Shown here: positions 16,512 through 23,581 of the stretch, in pieces
Layout of the letters: every line of letters begins with the position of its first letter
Numbering within the stretch: position 1 is the first letter of the stretch
Source of the DNA: Pseudomonadota bacterium
GTDB taxonomy: Bacteria > Pseudomonadota > Alphaproteobacteria > Rhizobiales > Hyphomicrobiaceae
DNA: 23,581 nt
Assembly: GCA_023428365.1 (NCBI GenBank)
Contig: JAEYYQ010000442.1
Coordinates: 1-23,581 of the forward strand
Direction: 5' to 3'
Made by a program: the position numbers and the translations under genes
The notes under the pieces: generated by a model
Told to the model about the DNA's origin: nothing
Databases searched by the model: none
The model's input: only the letters and a program-made list of their open reading frames with translations

Positions 16512-17243
16512 TCACGCTGCTCCGCCGAGGTAGGCTTTGCGCACCTCAGGATCGTGGGCGAGATCGGATGCTGTACCTGAAACAGCCACGCGACCGTGCT
16601 GAAGCACGTAGGCGCGATCGGCCAGATCCAGCGCCATACGCGCGTTCTGTTCGACAAGCAGGATAGTGATGCCCTGCACCTTCCAGCCGTGCAGGACCTC
16701 ATAAACCTGATCGACGAAACGGGGTGACAGGCCCATGGATGGCTCGTCGATGCACACGAGACTCGGCTTACGCAGCCACGCGCGCGCCAGCGCAAGCATC
16801 TGCTGCTCACCGCCTGACATAGTGCCGGCAAGCTGTGTCCGTCGCTCCTTGAGACGCGGAAACGCCTCGTAGACGCGTTCAAGGTCGCTTTCCAGATCCT
16901 GCGCCACGCGCCGCCGCGGATAGGCCCCGAGCAGCAGGTTCTCGTACACTGACATTTCCGGGAATACACGCCGTCCCTCCGGCACGCTGGCGACACCGCG
17001 CGCGATGATTTCGTCCGGGCGCAGGCTGCCGGTACGCGTGCCGTCCAGCGTGATCGTGCCTTTGGAGGGGCGTACGAGGCCGAGCACGGATTTGATGGTG
17101 GTCGATTTTCCGGAGGCATTGCCGCCAAGGACGGCAACCACTTCGCGTGCGCCGACCGTCAGGCTGACGTCGAAGAGCGCCTGCACGCTACCGTAGTGAA
17201 CATCAACGGCGTCAATGACGATGCGGGGAGCGGTCTCAGCCAT
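16512..17243 (-). CDS. livF: Liv-type ABC transporter ATP-binding protein LivF (system C)
   Basis: This is a 243-residue ATPase. Walker A is GGNASGKS at residues 40-47, which keeps the GxxxxGK[ST] rule but differs from the GPNGAGKS/T or GRNGAGKS seen in the other five ATPases here. ASVPEGRRVFPEMSVYENLL, signature MSGGEQQMLALARA, Walker B VCIDEPSMGL and LVEQN follow. Walker B has cysteine in place of the usual leucine. ATG 17243 is preferred over ATG 17252, three codons upstream, because AGGA is better spaced and because it gives an 8-bp ATGGCTGA overlap with the livG stop, like the pair in system A. It is the last gene of the minus-strand operon. Confidence 0.91.
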   Translation of the reverse strand: MAETAPRIVIDAVDVHYGSVQALFDVSLTVGAREVVAVLGGNASGKSTTIKSVLGLVRPSKGTITLDGTRTGSLRPDEIIARGVASVPEGRRVFPEMSVYENLLLGAYPRRRVAQDLESDLERVYEAFPRLKERRTQLAGTMSGGEQQMLALARAWLRKPSLVCIDEPSMGLSPRFVDQVYEVLHGWKVQGITILLVEQNARMALDLADRAYVLQHGRVAVSGTASDLAHDPEVRKAYLGGAA

Positions 17244-18081
17244 GGTGCGCATCCTGAAAATTCAGACCCGAACGGCTGCGGCCAAGATAGGCTTCCACAA
17301 CCTCGGGATGGTCGAGCGCATGGTCCGGCGTGTCTTCGACAAGGACACGTCCCTGATTGAGCACCACGACTCTGTCAGCGATGCGCCGCACGAGCGACAG
17401 TTTGTGCTCAATTACAAGGATGCCCATGTCGCGATGCGTGCGCCTCAGGTCCAGAATGAGCTGCGTAAGCTCCTCGGTCTCGGTCGGATTCATGCCTGCG
17501 CTCGGCTCGTCGAGGAGCAGATAGCGCGGCTCGGCCGCCAACAGACGGGCAATCTCCAGACGACGCCGGTTGGCGTAGGATAGTCCGAGTGCGGGCTGAT
17601 CGCGGCGAGGCCAGAGGCGCTCGCCGAATAGCTTCAGTGCTGCTTCTGCGGTCGCCTCCTGCGCTGCCACTCTTCGACGCCAGAACGGCAACCCGAGCAG
17701 CGCGCCGACGCTTTCCGTCACAGGGCCGATGAGCCTCCCCGAAGTCGTCTCAATAAGACCGCGCTGCACACCGACAAGAACGCTGTCCCAGACGGTGAGT
17801 GCCGGAAAAACACGCGACGTCTGAAAGCTACGGCCAACGCCGAGGCGCGCAATACGGTCCGGCGACAGGTGCTCGCTGCGCACGCCGTCGATATGGATGG
17901 TACCACCATCGGCTTTTTCTACGCCAGTGATCAGCTGGACGAGTGTCGACTTGCCGGCCCCGTTCGGTCCGACGATGGCTATCGTTTCCCCACGCTGGAT
18001 TTTCAGGCTCACCCCATCCACGGCCTTGAGACCGCCGAAGGTACGCGAAATGCTGTCGACGAGAATGCCTTCGTTGCCCAT
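17236..18081 (-). CDS. livG: Liv-type ABC transporter ATP-binding protein LivG (system C)
   Basis: This is a 281-residue ATPase, somewhat longer than usual because of an insert around the SFQTSRVFP-to-signature region (VTESVGALLGLPFWRRRVAA) and a short tail. Walker A is GPNGAGKS at residues 38-45. The signature is LSYANRRRLEIARLL, Walker B LLLDEPSAGM, and the switch VIEHKLS. ATG 18081 shares one base with the stop of the fused permease (TGATG), so translation is coupled. A much longer open frame upstream is a shadow of the permease. Confidence 0.92.
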   Translation of the reverse strand: MGNEGILVDSISRTFGGLKAVDGVSLKIQRGETIAIVGPNGAGKSTLVQLITGVEKADGGTIHIDGVRSEHLSPDRIARLGVGRSFQTSRVFPALTVWDSVLVGVQRGLIETTSGRLIGPVTESVGALLGLPFWRRRVAAQEATAEAALKLFGERLWPRRDQPALGLSYANRRRLEIARLLAAEPRYLLLDEPSAGMNPTETEELTQLILDLRRTHRDMGILVIEHKLSLVRRIADRVVVLNQGRVLVEDTPDHALDHPEVVEAYLGRSRSGLNFQDAHHG

Positions 18082-19958
18082 CAGCGTGCTCCCAGCAGTC
18101 CTTGCGGACGCAGGCGCAGGGCAACCAGCAACAACACGCCGTAGATAATCATCCGCCATTCTGCGAAGCCACGCAGAAACTCCGGCAGGATCGCAAGCGC
18201 AAAGCCCGTGAGCGCCGCGCCAGTAAGGTTTCCAAGCCCACCCAGCACCGCCATGGTGAGTACGAGAATCGACGTCTCGACTGAAAAGCTCTCTGGGCTG
18301 ACAACCTGTTGTACATAAGCGAACAGGCCGCCAGCCAAGCCAGCCATCCCCCCGGAAATTGCGAAGGCGAGGAGGATGTAGCGCCGTACCGGAAGTCCGG
18401 CTGACAGCGCCGCAAGTCGATCTTCGCGGATCGCCCGCCAACTGCGGCCGATCGGCGAGCTGACATAGCGCTCGGCGACCATCAGGCCGGCAATCACGAA
18501 GCCGAGCACCAGCCAGTATTTCTGCGCCGTCGTCGCAAACCGCACCCCGCCCAGTAATTCGAGCACGGGGTGCGGGATGTTCAGAATCGCCATCGGGCCA
18601 CGCGTGACCGAAATCCAGTTGAGAAAGATAAGGAACCCGATCTGGCCGATGGCGAGTGTACCCAACGCTGCGGTGTGTCCTGTCAGCTTGAGCAGCGGGA
18701 TGGCGGCGATCACGGCAACAAGCACGGTAAGTCCGACTGCGACCGCGAGCGTAACGTCAGCGGAAAGCCCATAGGGACGCGCAAGCACACCGACTGAATA
18801 CGCCCCGACCCCGAAGAAGGCGGCGTGGCCGATGGAGAGAATACCGACCGAGCCCGAGACCAGACTGACGCTCGCCGCGAGTAACGCGAAGATGCAGCCG
18901 TAGATGAGCGCTTGCAGGATGTACGTGCTGGTGATGGCCAACGGCACAATAGCCAACGCTGCGCCAACGACGAGAAAGCCCCAAGCTGGGAGGTAATAGG
19001 TGCGAACTGCCGATTGCTGGCTCGATGAGGATGCCAGCAGACTGGTTGTCGGCATCGCTCCAGCCGCGGCGCCCGCACCACCCAGAGCATCAAGGCGCCC
19101 GCCTCCGAGCAGACCGTTCGGCCGCACGAGCAGCATCAGGAGCAGAAGTGTGAAGGCGATTGCGTCGCGATAGCCGTCCCCTACGTAGGCACTGGCTAGA
19201 GATTCGCCGATGCCCAGCAGCAGTCCGCCGACGATGGCACCGGGAATGCTGGCCAGGCCACCGAGCAGCGCGGCAGCAAATCCTTTCAGGCCGAAAGGTA
19301 TGCCCATCTGCGGAAAGACGCTCTGGAAGTACAAGGCAACGAAGATGCCGCTCAACGCGCCAAGCGCACCTGCGAGGCCGAATGCGATCTGGCGCATCAC
19401 GTCAGTGCGGATGCCGAGCTGCGCGGCAGCTGTTGCGTCCTGGGCCGTAGCGCGGAGCGCCCGTCCGGTCCAGGTGAACGAGACGAACAGGGTCAACGCA
19501 ATAGTGGCCGCTGCGCCGAAACTGAATATCACAAGATCCGTCACTGAGATGTAGGCGTTTCCGATAAAGAATGTCGTGCTGGAAATCGACGCTGGAAACG
19601 GCTGGCTTTCCGGAGACCAGATGATCTCGGCGGACTGGTCGATGATGGTGCTGATGGCGAGTGTCGACAGGAACGGCGCGATGTAAGGCGCGCCGATCAG
19701 CGGGCGCAGCGCGGCTCGTTCAAGCAGCAGACCAAGCCCGGCAACGATGACGACCGAGATCGCAGTAGCCGCGATCAGCGGCAGGCCGAACCAGGAAATG
19801 CAACTGAAACCGATGAAAGCGCCCAGCATGAACAGGGCGCCCTGCGCGAAGTTGATGATGTTGGCAACGCCAAATACCAGGCTGAAGCCAAGCGCGATGA
19901 GCGCGTAAACTTGGCCAATCGCCAGACCATTGAGGATCTGGCTGAGAAAAAGTTCCAT
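18081..19958 (-). CDS. Fused LivH-LivM permease of a Liv-type ABC transporter (system C)
   Basis: This single 625-residue membrane protein joins the two permease domains that are separate genes in systems A and B. Residues 1 to about 285 are LivH-like: GLAIGQVYALIALGFSLVFG and VANIINFAQGALFM early, AALLGGLASIPGAIVGGLLL late, and the LVRPNGLLGG tail. Residues of about 285-320 form a glycine, alanine and serine-rich linker. From about 320 on it is LivM-like: LVSGSVGILSIGHAAFFGVG, LLKLTGHTAALGTLAIGQIG, the loop RAIREDRLAALSAGL and TMAVLGGLGNLTGAALTG, ending RPQGLLG. There is no stop or frameshift at the junction. ATG 19958 fits the LivH start. A TTG at 20006 abuts the upstream hairpin and is less likely, though the ribosome-binding site of ATG 19958 is weak. 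Confidence 0.92.
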   Translation of the reverse strand: MELFLSQILNGLAIGQVYALIALGFSLVFGVANIINFAQGALFMLGAFIGFSCISWFGLPLIAATAISVVIVAGLGLLLERAALRPLIGAPYIAPFLSTLAISTIIDQSAEIIWSPESQPFPASISSTTFFIGNAYISVTDLVIFSFGAAATIALTLFVSFTWTGRALRATAQDATAAAQLGIRTDVMRQIAFGLAGALGALSGIFVALYFQSVFPQMGIPFGLKGFAAALLGGLASIPGAIVGGLLLGIGESLASAYVGDGYRDAIAFTLLLLMLLVRPNGLLGGGRLDALGGAGAAAGAMPTTSLLASSSSQQSAVRTYYLPAWGFLVVGAALAIVPLAITSTYILQALIYGCIFALLAASVSLVSGSVGILSIGHAAFFGVGAYSVGVLARPYGLSADVTLAVAVGLTVLVAVIAAIPLLKLTGHTAALGTLAIGQIGFLIFLNWISVTRGPMAILNIPHPVLELLGGVRFATTAQKYWLVLGFVIAGLMVAERYVSSPIGRSWRAIREDRLAALSAGLPVRRYILLAFAISGGMAGLAGGLFAYVQQVVSPESFSVETSILVLTMAVLGGLGNLTGAALTGFALAILPEFLRGFAEWRMIIYGVLLLVALRLRPQGLLGAR

Positions 19959-20006
19959 CGTGAAGATCAGCTTGCGTAAACGGGTGGGATCAGGGAATGA
20001 CAGCAA

Positions 20007-20033
20007 CGCCGTCCTCCAGCACGGAGGACGGCG
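20007..20033 (-). terminator. Strong intercistronic hairpin after the system C binding protein
   Basis: The perfect 11-bp stem CGCCGTCCTCC/GGAGGACGGCG has a 5-base loop. It begins 17 bases after the binding-protein stop on the minus strand and precedes the fused permease start by about 48 bases. No T-run follows. Position and loop size match the hairpin of system B, which supports a role in setting binding-protein excess. Confidence 0.75.
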
Positions 20034-20050
20034 CTCATGGTCAGATTCGC

Positions 20051-21172
20051 TCAGTAGAGGACGTAGTTTCCGTTCTTGATGATGATGTATGTGCTGGCCT
20101 TGTCGACCTCACGTTCATCATCATACTTTGTGACACCGGTCACACCGTCGAACGCTGGCGCCGAGGCGATCGCGTCGCGAACGTCTTGCCCCGTCAGCGG
20201 TTTGCCGGCCTTGAGAACCGCCTGGATCGCGTTGACGCCCACAGCGATCGAGTCATAGGCCAGCGCGGAGTACTGGTCCGGAAGCTTGTTGTACTTCGCC
20301 TTGTAAGCATCAACGAAAGGCTTCACCTTAGGGTTGTCGGTAAAGAACGTCGTATAGAGCAAAATGCCCTCGGCATCTTTTCCGGCCAGCTCGATAAACT
20401 TCGGATTGCTGAGCGGATCGGGGGCGCCCACCGGGATGGTGACGCCGCCTTGACGAAGCTGCTGCACGAAGGCCGAGGCCTCCTGGTAGTGGACGGGCAG
20501 GAAAACCACATCCGGGCTGAGCGACTTGATCTTGCTCACCAGAGGGCGGAAATCGCGGGCATTGGGTGCGATCGGCTCGAGCAGTACGACCTCGCCGCCA
20601 CGCTTTTCAATCGCAGCCTTGGTGAGGGTTGCTGTCACCTGACCCCAGTCGTCCTGAAAGAAGGGGATCGCAATCTTCGTGCCTTTCAGCTTGTCAATCA
20701 CCAGCTCGGCATGCAGCGGAGCGAGCTTGTCCTGCCGGATGTTCTGGCGGAACTGATAGGGGCTGAACTTCGGGAAATCCGGATGCGATGAAGAGGGACT
20801 GACGTGCGGGATTTTGGCTTCCGCGAGAATTGGTGCGGCCGCCAGCGACGCCGTGGTGGTGAACGAGCCGACCACGAACACCAGACCCGGCGTGTTCGCA
20901 AATTTCTGGGCGATGCTCGCAGCTTCCTTCGGTGAGTTGCGATCGTCCTCGTACAGGATCTCGATTTTGCGACCCTCGACGCCACCCGCTGCATTCACTT
21001 GCTCCGCGTAGAGCTGAACGGATTCACGGAATCGTTCGCCGAAATTGGCGAGATTGCCCGTTAGCGGGGCGAAAAAACCAATCTTGATCGGCTCTGACGC
21101 AAAGGCAGCGGTGCTTGTGACAGCAGCACCAAGTGAAAGCGCCAAGCCAATGGCAGCACGGCGGAGCTTCAT
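20051..21172 (-). CDS. Periplasmic substrate-binding protein of Liv/HAAT type (system C)
   Basis: This is a 373-residue Peripla_BP_6-type protein. The signal peptide MKLRRAAIGLALSLGAAVTS continues to AFA and is cleaved before SEPIKIGF. Landmarks are APLTGNLANFGERFRESVQL, NAAGGVEGRKIEILYEDDRN, GSFTTTASLAAAPILAEAKI and HVSPSSSHPDF, the ligand-pocket loops of this family. ATG 21172 is preferred over ATG 21196 because GAGG then has an eight-base spacing, while the longer form would code through the ribosome-binding site and put extra residues before the signal peptide. It heads the minus-strand operon. The EAKIPHVSPSSS loop is LivK-like, so an amino acid ligand is possible but unproven. Confidence 0.92.
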   Translation of the reverse strand: MKLRRAAIGLALSLGAAVTSTAAFASEPIKIGFFAPLTGNLANFGERFRESVQLYAEQVNAAGGVEGRKIEILYEDDRNSPKEAASIAQKFANTPGLVFVVGSFTTTASLAAAPILAEAKIPHVSPSSSHPDFPKFSPYQFRQNIRQDKLAPLHAELVIDKLKGTKIAIPFFQDDWGQVTATLTKAAIEKRGGEVVLLEPIAPNARDFRPLVSKIKSLSPDVVFLPVHYQEASAFVQQLRQGGVTIPVGAPDPLSNPKFIELAGKDAEGILLYTTFFTDNPKVKPFVDAYKAKYNKLPDQYSALAYDSIAVGVNAIQAVLKAGKPLTGQDVRDAIASAPAFDGVTGVTKYDDEREVDKASTYIIIKNGNYVLY

Positions 21173-21569
21173 GATCATGACCTCTTTTTTGCTCATTTCT
21201 ATGGCTCAACTTATTGGTCTGCCCCCTCGCTACGAACTAAGAAATTCTTCTTTGCTTTGGAATACGCGCACGATCCGGGCTATTGCGACCACTCCATTGA
21301 AATCGGCAGGTCTCTCAACTGGCAACGAAGCATCAGACCCGCGTACCGGTTCGCTGTTCACCGAAGTCGGGGTGAAGTAGCCCCCTGCGGCTGCGGGTTA
21401 ATTTGCTAATCCCGCGACGACGTTCGCAACCGGTTTCTAGATAAAATCCGCCTGACAAGTATCAGCGGACGGGCATTCGTACACTCTTACAATTTGATTT
21501 TTATTCACGAGGACATGCTGAAGCCACCGCTCATTATGATAAGTTCAGCCGCTCCACTCGGAGCAACTC
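21173..21569. other. Divergent intergenic region between the system C binding protein and the cysH fragment
   Basis: About 400 bases carry no recognisable gene; a plus-strand frame open to 21380 has no ribosome-binding site and no family. It must hold the system C promoter. An imperfect inverted repeat with a one-base bulge (CCGC(C)TGA, then TCAGCGG, 21448-21468) lies about 100 bases before cysH. AT-rich stretches near 21490-21505 and 21530-21540 are the likeliest promoter sites. Confidence 0.35.
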
Positions 21570-21986
21570 ATGTCGTCCAACATTTCGAAGCGATCGGCGG
21601 ACACACATTCTTCCGTGTCCCAGGCGCCCCTGTCGTTAAACACTCAAAGGCATGATTTTGAACGAGCACTGCGCGAGGCTCCGGATCTTGAAACGCGTGT
21701 ATCTTACATCTCGAATTTTCAATCCGGTAAAACAGCATTCGCGACAAGCTTGGGTCTCGAGGATCAGGCCATCCTTCACGCCATCTCAGTGAGCGGCGCG
21801 AAAATCGACGTCTTCACTTTGGACACTGGCAGACACTTTCCAGAAACGCTCGATACACTGGAGATCTCTGAGCGTCGGTATGGGTTGCGCATTCGCGTTA
21901 TCTCACCGGATCATCACGACGTTGAGCAATTCACCGCTCGCGAGGGTATCAACGGCTTCCGGCTGTCTATTGAGGCTAGAAAAGCG
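21570..21986 (+). pseudogene. cysH: Truncated phosphoadenylyl/adenylyl-sulfate reductase gene (5' part of cysH)
   Basis: The first 139 codons match the N-terminal half of CysH, which reduces activated sulfate to sulfite. The nucleotide-binding region shows FATSLGLEDQAILHAI and LDTGRHFPETLDTLE, and later [15 protein letters not shown]. In intact bacterial APS reductases this last motif is followed at once by the CC pair that starts the iron-sulfur cluster motif, and the C-terminal catalytic cysteine comes later. Here homology stops exactly before that point, near 21986. The frame then runs on to 22112 as an antisense reading of sbp. All cluster and catalytic cysteines are missing, so the product cannot be active. 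GGAG lies six bases before ATG 21570. Confidence 0.85.
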
Positions 21987-22477
21987 CGCGCACCACCCGA
22001 GGTTTTCGGATTAGGCGTAATCACGCTGATACCCGCCTTAGCGAGATCGGGCCAATCCTTGATCTCCTTGGGATTACCCTTGCGCACGAGGAACACAATC
22101 GTCGACGTGTAGGGTGATGAATTACTGGGCAACCGTGTCTGCCAGTCGGAGGGAATGAGCTTTCCGAACTCATGCAAAGCGTCAATGTCGTAGGCGAGCG
22201 CCAATGTTACGACATCAGCCTCCAAGCCGTCGATTACGGAGCGTGCCTGCTTAGCCGCCCCGCCGTGCGATTGCTTGATCGTCAGCGTTTCTCCGGACTT
22301 CTCTTTCCAATACTTGATGAAAGCGGTATTGAAATCCTGATAGAGTTCACGCGTCGGATCATAGGAGACGTTGAGCAGCGTAGTGTTTTGGGCAAATGCT
22401 GAGCTCGCAAAAGCGGTGATAGCAACGCTGGCGATAGCACTGGCAAGCGTCTTTCGACGCGATAAGATCGTAGTCAT
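21986..22477 (-). pseudogene. sbp: Truncated sulfate ABC transporter substrate-binding protein gene (5' part of sbp)
   Basis: The 164 codons from ATG 22477 match the N-terminal half of sulfate- or thiosulfate-binding proteins (Sbp/CysP). A signal peptide ends in ASSAFA before [54 protein letters not shown] and [13 protein letters not shown] follow; the last is the sulfate-contact SGGAR motif, normally continued by a WxYLAAW-like segment. Here homology ends after GGAR. The frame continues only as an antisense reading of cysH, to 21914. Intact proteins have about 340 residues, so roughly half is lost. AGGA lies seven bases before the start. An inverted repeat 40 bases upstream may be its old operator. 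Confidence 0.85.
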
Positions 22478-22516
22478 GGTATTTTCCTGTCTGGTTTTCG
22501 ATTAACGTCAATGCGA

Positions 22517-22532
22517 CGTCAGTCAACTGACG
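22517..22532. promoter_or_regulatory. Inverted repeat upstream of sbp, candidate operator
   Basis: CGTCAGT and ACTGACG are perfect reverse complements around a 2-base spacer. They lie 40 bases upstream of the sbp start, a normal place for a regulator site of a sulfur gene. No regulator can be named. Confidence 0.4.
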
Positions 22533-22947
22533 GCTTGCACATATTTCGTTACGTGCGAGTAATCGCGATACCGCCCGGTTCCGCAGGCACTGCGGTGCAG
22601 AATACTTTGAACGTAAAGCGGTCAATCGCAGCACTAGAACCACCATGGTGCCAGCGCGATACGCTCGTGATCGTCCATGTTTCCGCAGTCTTCGATAGAA
22701 CGCGTTGGCGCATCGACTGACTGAATTTTGGAGCCGATTGACTCCGCATGGCGAGCGTAGAGGCCCCGCAGAAAATCAAGGATGACATTCATTCAGCCAC
22801 CTTAGAGCAGTAGTGGGAGCCCTGAACTTTGCCTCAGCAACAGCAATAATTTCGAACCGCCAAAGGGCTCATATAGGCGCTGCGAAATGTATTGGAGAGA
22901 GTACTCTGAAATGAATGTGCCATTTGCCAACTCCCTAGGCTCAGAGT

Positions 22948-22966
22948 CCACGAAGAGACTTCGTGG
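22948..22966. repeat. Perfect short hairpin in the decayed region
   Basis: CCACGAAG/CTTCGTGG forms an 8-bp stem with the 3-base loop AGA. No T-run follows on either strand and no gene ends nearby, so its role is unclear. It may be a leftover terminator or part of a small mobile element. Confidence 0.35.
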
Positions 22967-23256
22967 CGCCTTAGCGTTTGATGACGCGGCGCAAGTTTCA
23001 CCACCGAAATCACCGCGATCGGAACCGAATAGGTCTCGACATTGATAATGTTTATTGCGACGGCGGTTCTTCCAAACCAATAGTTTTTTCGAAGCTTATG
23101 AATGTGCTGAGCTTGATCGTGGCGGCATTATCTGCGCCTCCGTCGCGGAGAACATGATCGTCCGATTAAGAAAAAATCGAACTTGCTTTCACCGCCCATA
23201 GCACGCCGTCATCCTCGGCAACGCGTTCCTTCGCGTCGTTGGAATAGATCCGAGAA

Positions 23257-23382
23257 ATGGGTAGCGGTTTCGAGAATCCCGCATTCTTCCGTCGGCTGTT
23301 TAAACGCGTGACCGGCCTCACGCCCAGCGCGTACAGCAAGCGCATCCAGGCGCCCGTATTCACGCGCGTGGATCGGCTATAG
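23257..23382 (+). pseudogene. Remnant of an AraC/GlxA-family regulator (C-terminal helix-turn-helix)
   Basis: Forty-one codons end in a stop. They read MGSGFENPAFFRRLFKRVTG and then LTPSAYSKRI, a close match to the second helix-turn-helix of GlxA-type AraC regulators, which normally reads VGFENPAFFRRLFKRVTGLTPSAYRRRF. A stop codon (TAG) lies four codons upstream in the same frame, and the preceding codons show no effector domain, so the rest of the gene is lost or shifted. The minus-strand frame over this stretch (23573-23166) is its shadow. Confidence 0.65.
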
Positions 23383-23581
23383 TACAGGTTCCAACTCGTC
23401 AAAAGGAAGCGTGATGAGAGCGGGCAGGTACCAGCCCCGACAAATCCTTTAAGCTCACGGTGACGCCGTGCCGGTCGATCTCTCGATCTCGCAGCTCGTA
23501 TCCACTTTGCCGCGGCTTTTGCCCGAACGGGCGGCCGCGCAGCGCTCGCGAAATGCATCCGACGCCGGATCAACCACGCCA
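23383..23581. other. Window end, no gene called
   Basis: Downstream of the regulator remnant all frames were inspected. An open plus frame (HGDAVPVDLSISQLVSTLPR onward) reaches the window edge and might be the start of a gene, but no start codon with a ribosome-binding site or family motif was found. Confidence 0.3.

Larger units (their letters stand above)
22478..23256. other. Decayed intergenic region upstream of the sbp fragment
   Basis: No intact gene was recognised. Two minus-strand frames (22788-22549 and 23080-22802) are open but match no family I know and lack good ribosome-binding sites. The codons on the plus strand are broken by stops. Inverted repeats are described separately. 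The stretch 23090-23165 reads as a short open plus-strand fragment (EAYECAELDRGGIICASVAE) of unknown origin. Confidence 0.4.

Noticed and set aside
18082..18441. N-terminal extension of LivG of system C, suggesting a permease-ATPase fusion
   Set aside because: The extension is an out-of-frame reading of the permease and has no membrane-protein pattern. The ATG at 18081 is coupled to the permease stop.
21045..21380. 111-codon plus-strand frame antisense to the signal peptide of the system C binding protein
   Set aside because: It is largely the antisense of a clear gene, and the rest has no homology pattern or ribosome-binding site.
21987..22112. C-terminal part of the cysH frame as a fused new protein
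   Set aside because: These codons are the antisense of sbp. No domain is formed, and the frame ends at the first stop.
22549..22788. 79-codon minus-strand frame upstream of sbp
   Set aside because: The segment SRWHHGGSSAAIDRFTF hinted at a real domain, but no family was recognised and no start signal was seen. It was left as part of the decayed region.
23166..23573. 135-codon minus-strand frame near the window end
   Set aside because: The plus strand of the same stretch encodes a recognisable AraC/GlxA helix-turn-helix. The minus frame is the kind of antisense shadow that such genes produce.

Overview
The window looks like an alphaproteobacterial chromosome, most probably from the Bradyrhizobium/Afipia/Rhodopseudomonas neighbourhood. 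That is an inference from the GC-rich codon use, the protein style and the density of branched-chain-amino-acid-type (Liv/HAAT) ABC importers. No rRNA, tRNA, CRISPR array or intact insertion sequence was recognised.

Layout. (1) 1-345: the 5' end of an amino-acid-type periplasmic binding protein gene (minus strand, cut by the window edge), divergent from a LysR-type regulator, with a perfect 8-bp inverted repeat between them. (2) 1454-9500: liv-type system A. livG-livF come first, then an antisense AraC-type regulator, then a binding protein, livH and livM. These run by overlap into three non-transport genes: a PEP-hydrolase-like TIM-barrel protein, an SRPBCC-fold protein and a Tm-1-like (UPF0261) protein. 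The TIM-barrel and UPF0261 families are the two halves of the plant Tm-1 protein, here as separate genes flanking a small ligand-pocket protein. (3) 9595-11232: a lone KstD/fumarate-reductase-like flavoprotein on the minus strand with its own terminator. (4) 11788-16416: system B, in the order binding protein, livH, livM, livG, livF. (5) 16512-21172, minus strand: system C, in the order binding protein, fused LivH-LivM permease, livG, livF. (6) 21570-23581: a decayed zone. The 5' halves of cysH and of the sulfate-binding gene sbp face each other and are joined at one breakpoint near 21986, followed by about 1.1 kb without an intact gene that ends in a remnant of an AraC/GlxA-type regulator.

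How the genes work together. Systems A, B and C each hold a full set of parts for one importer: binding protein, two permease domains and two ATPases. Each transport operon is tightly packed, with stop/start overlaps of 1-14 bp and one unusual 98-bp overlap. In systems B and C a strong intercistronic hairpin follows the binding-protein stop codon, which fits making more binding protein than membrane components. System A probably imports a substrate that is handled by the TIM-barrel/SRPBCC/UPF0261 trio under AraC control. The substrate is unknown; an organic or aromatic acid is a guess. This trio is the best candidate here for an undescribed pathway.
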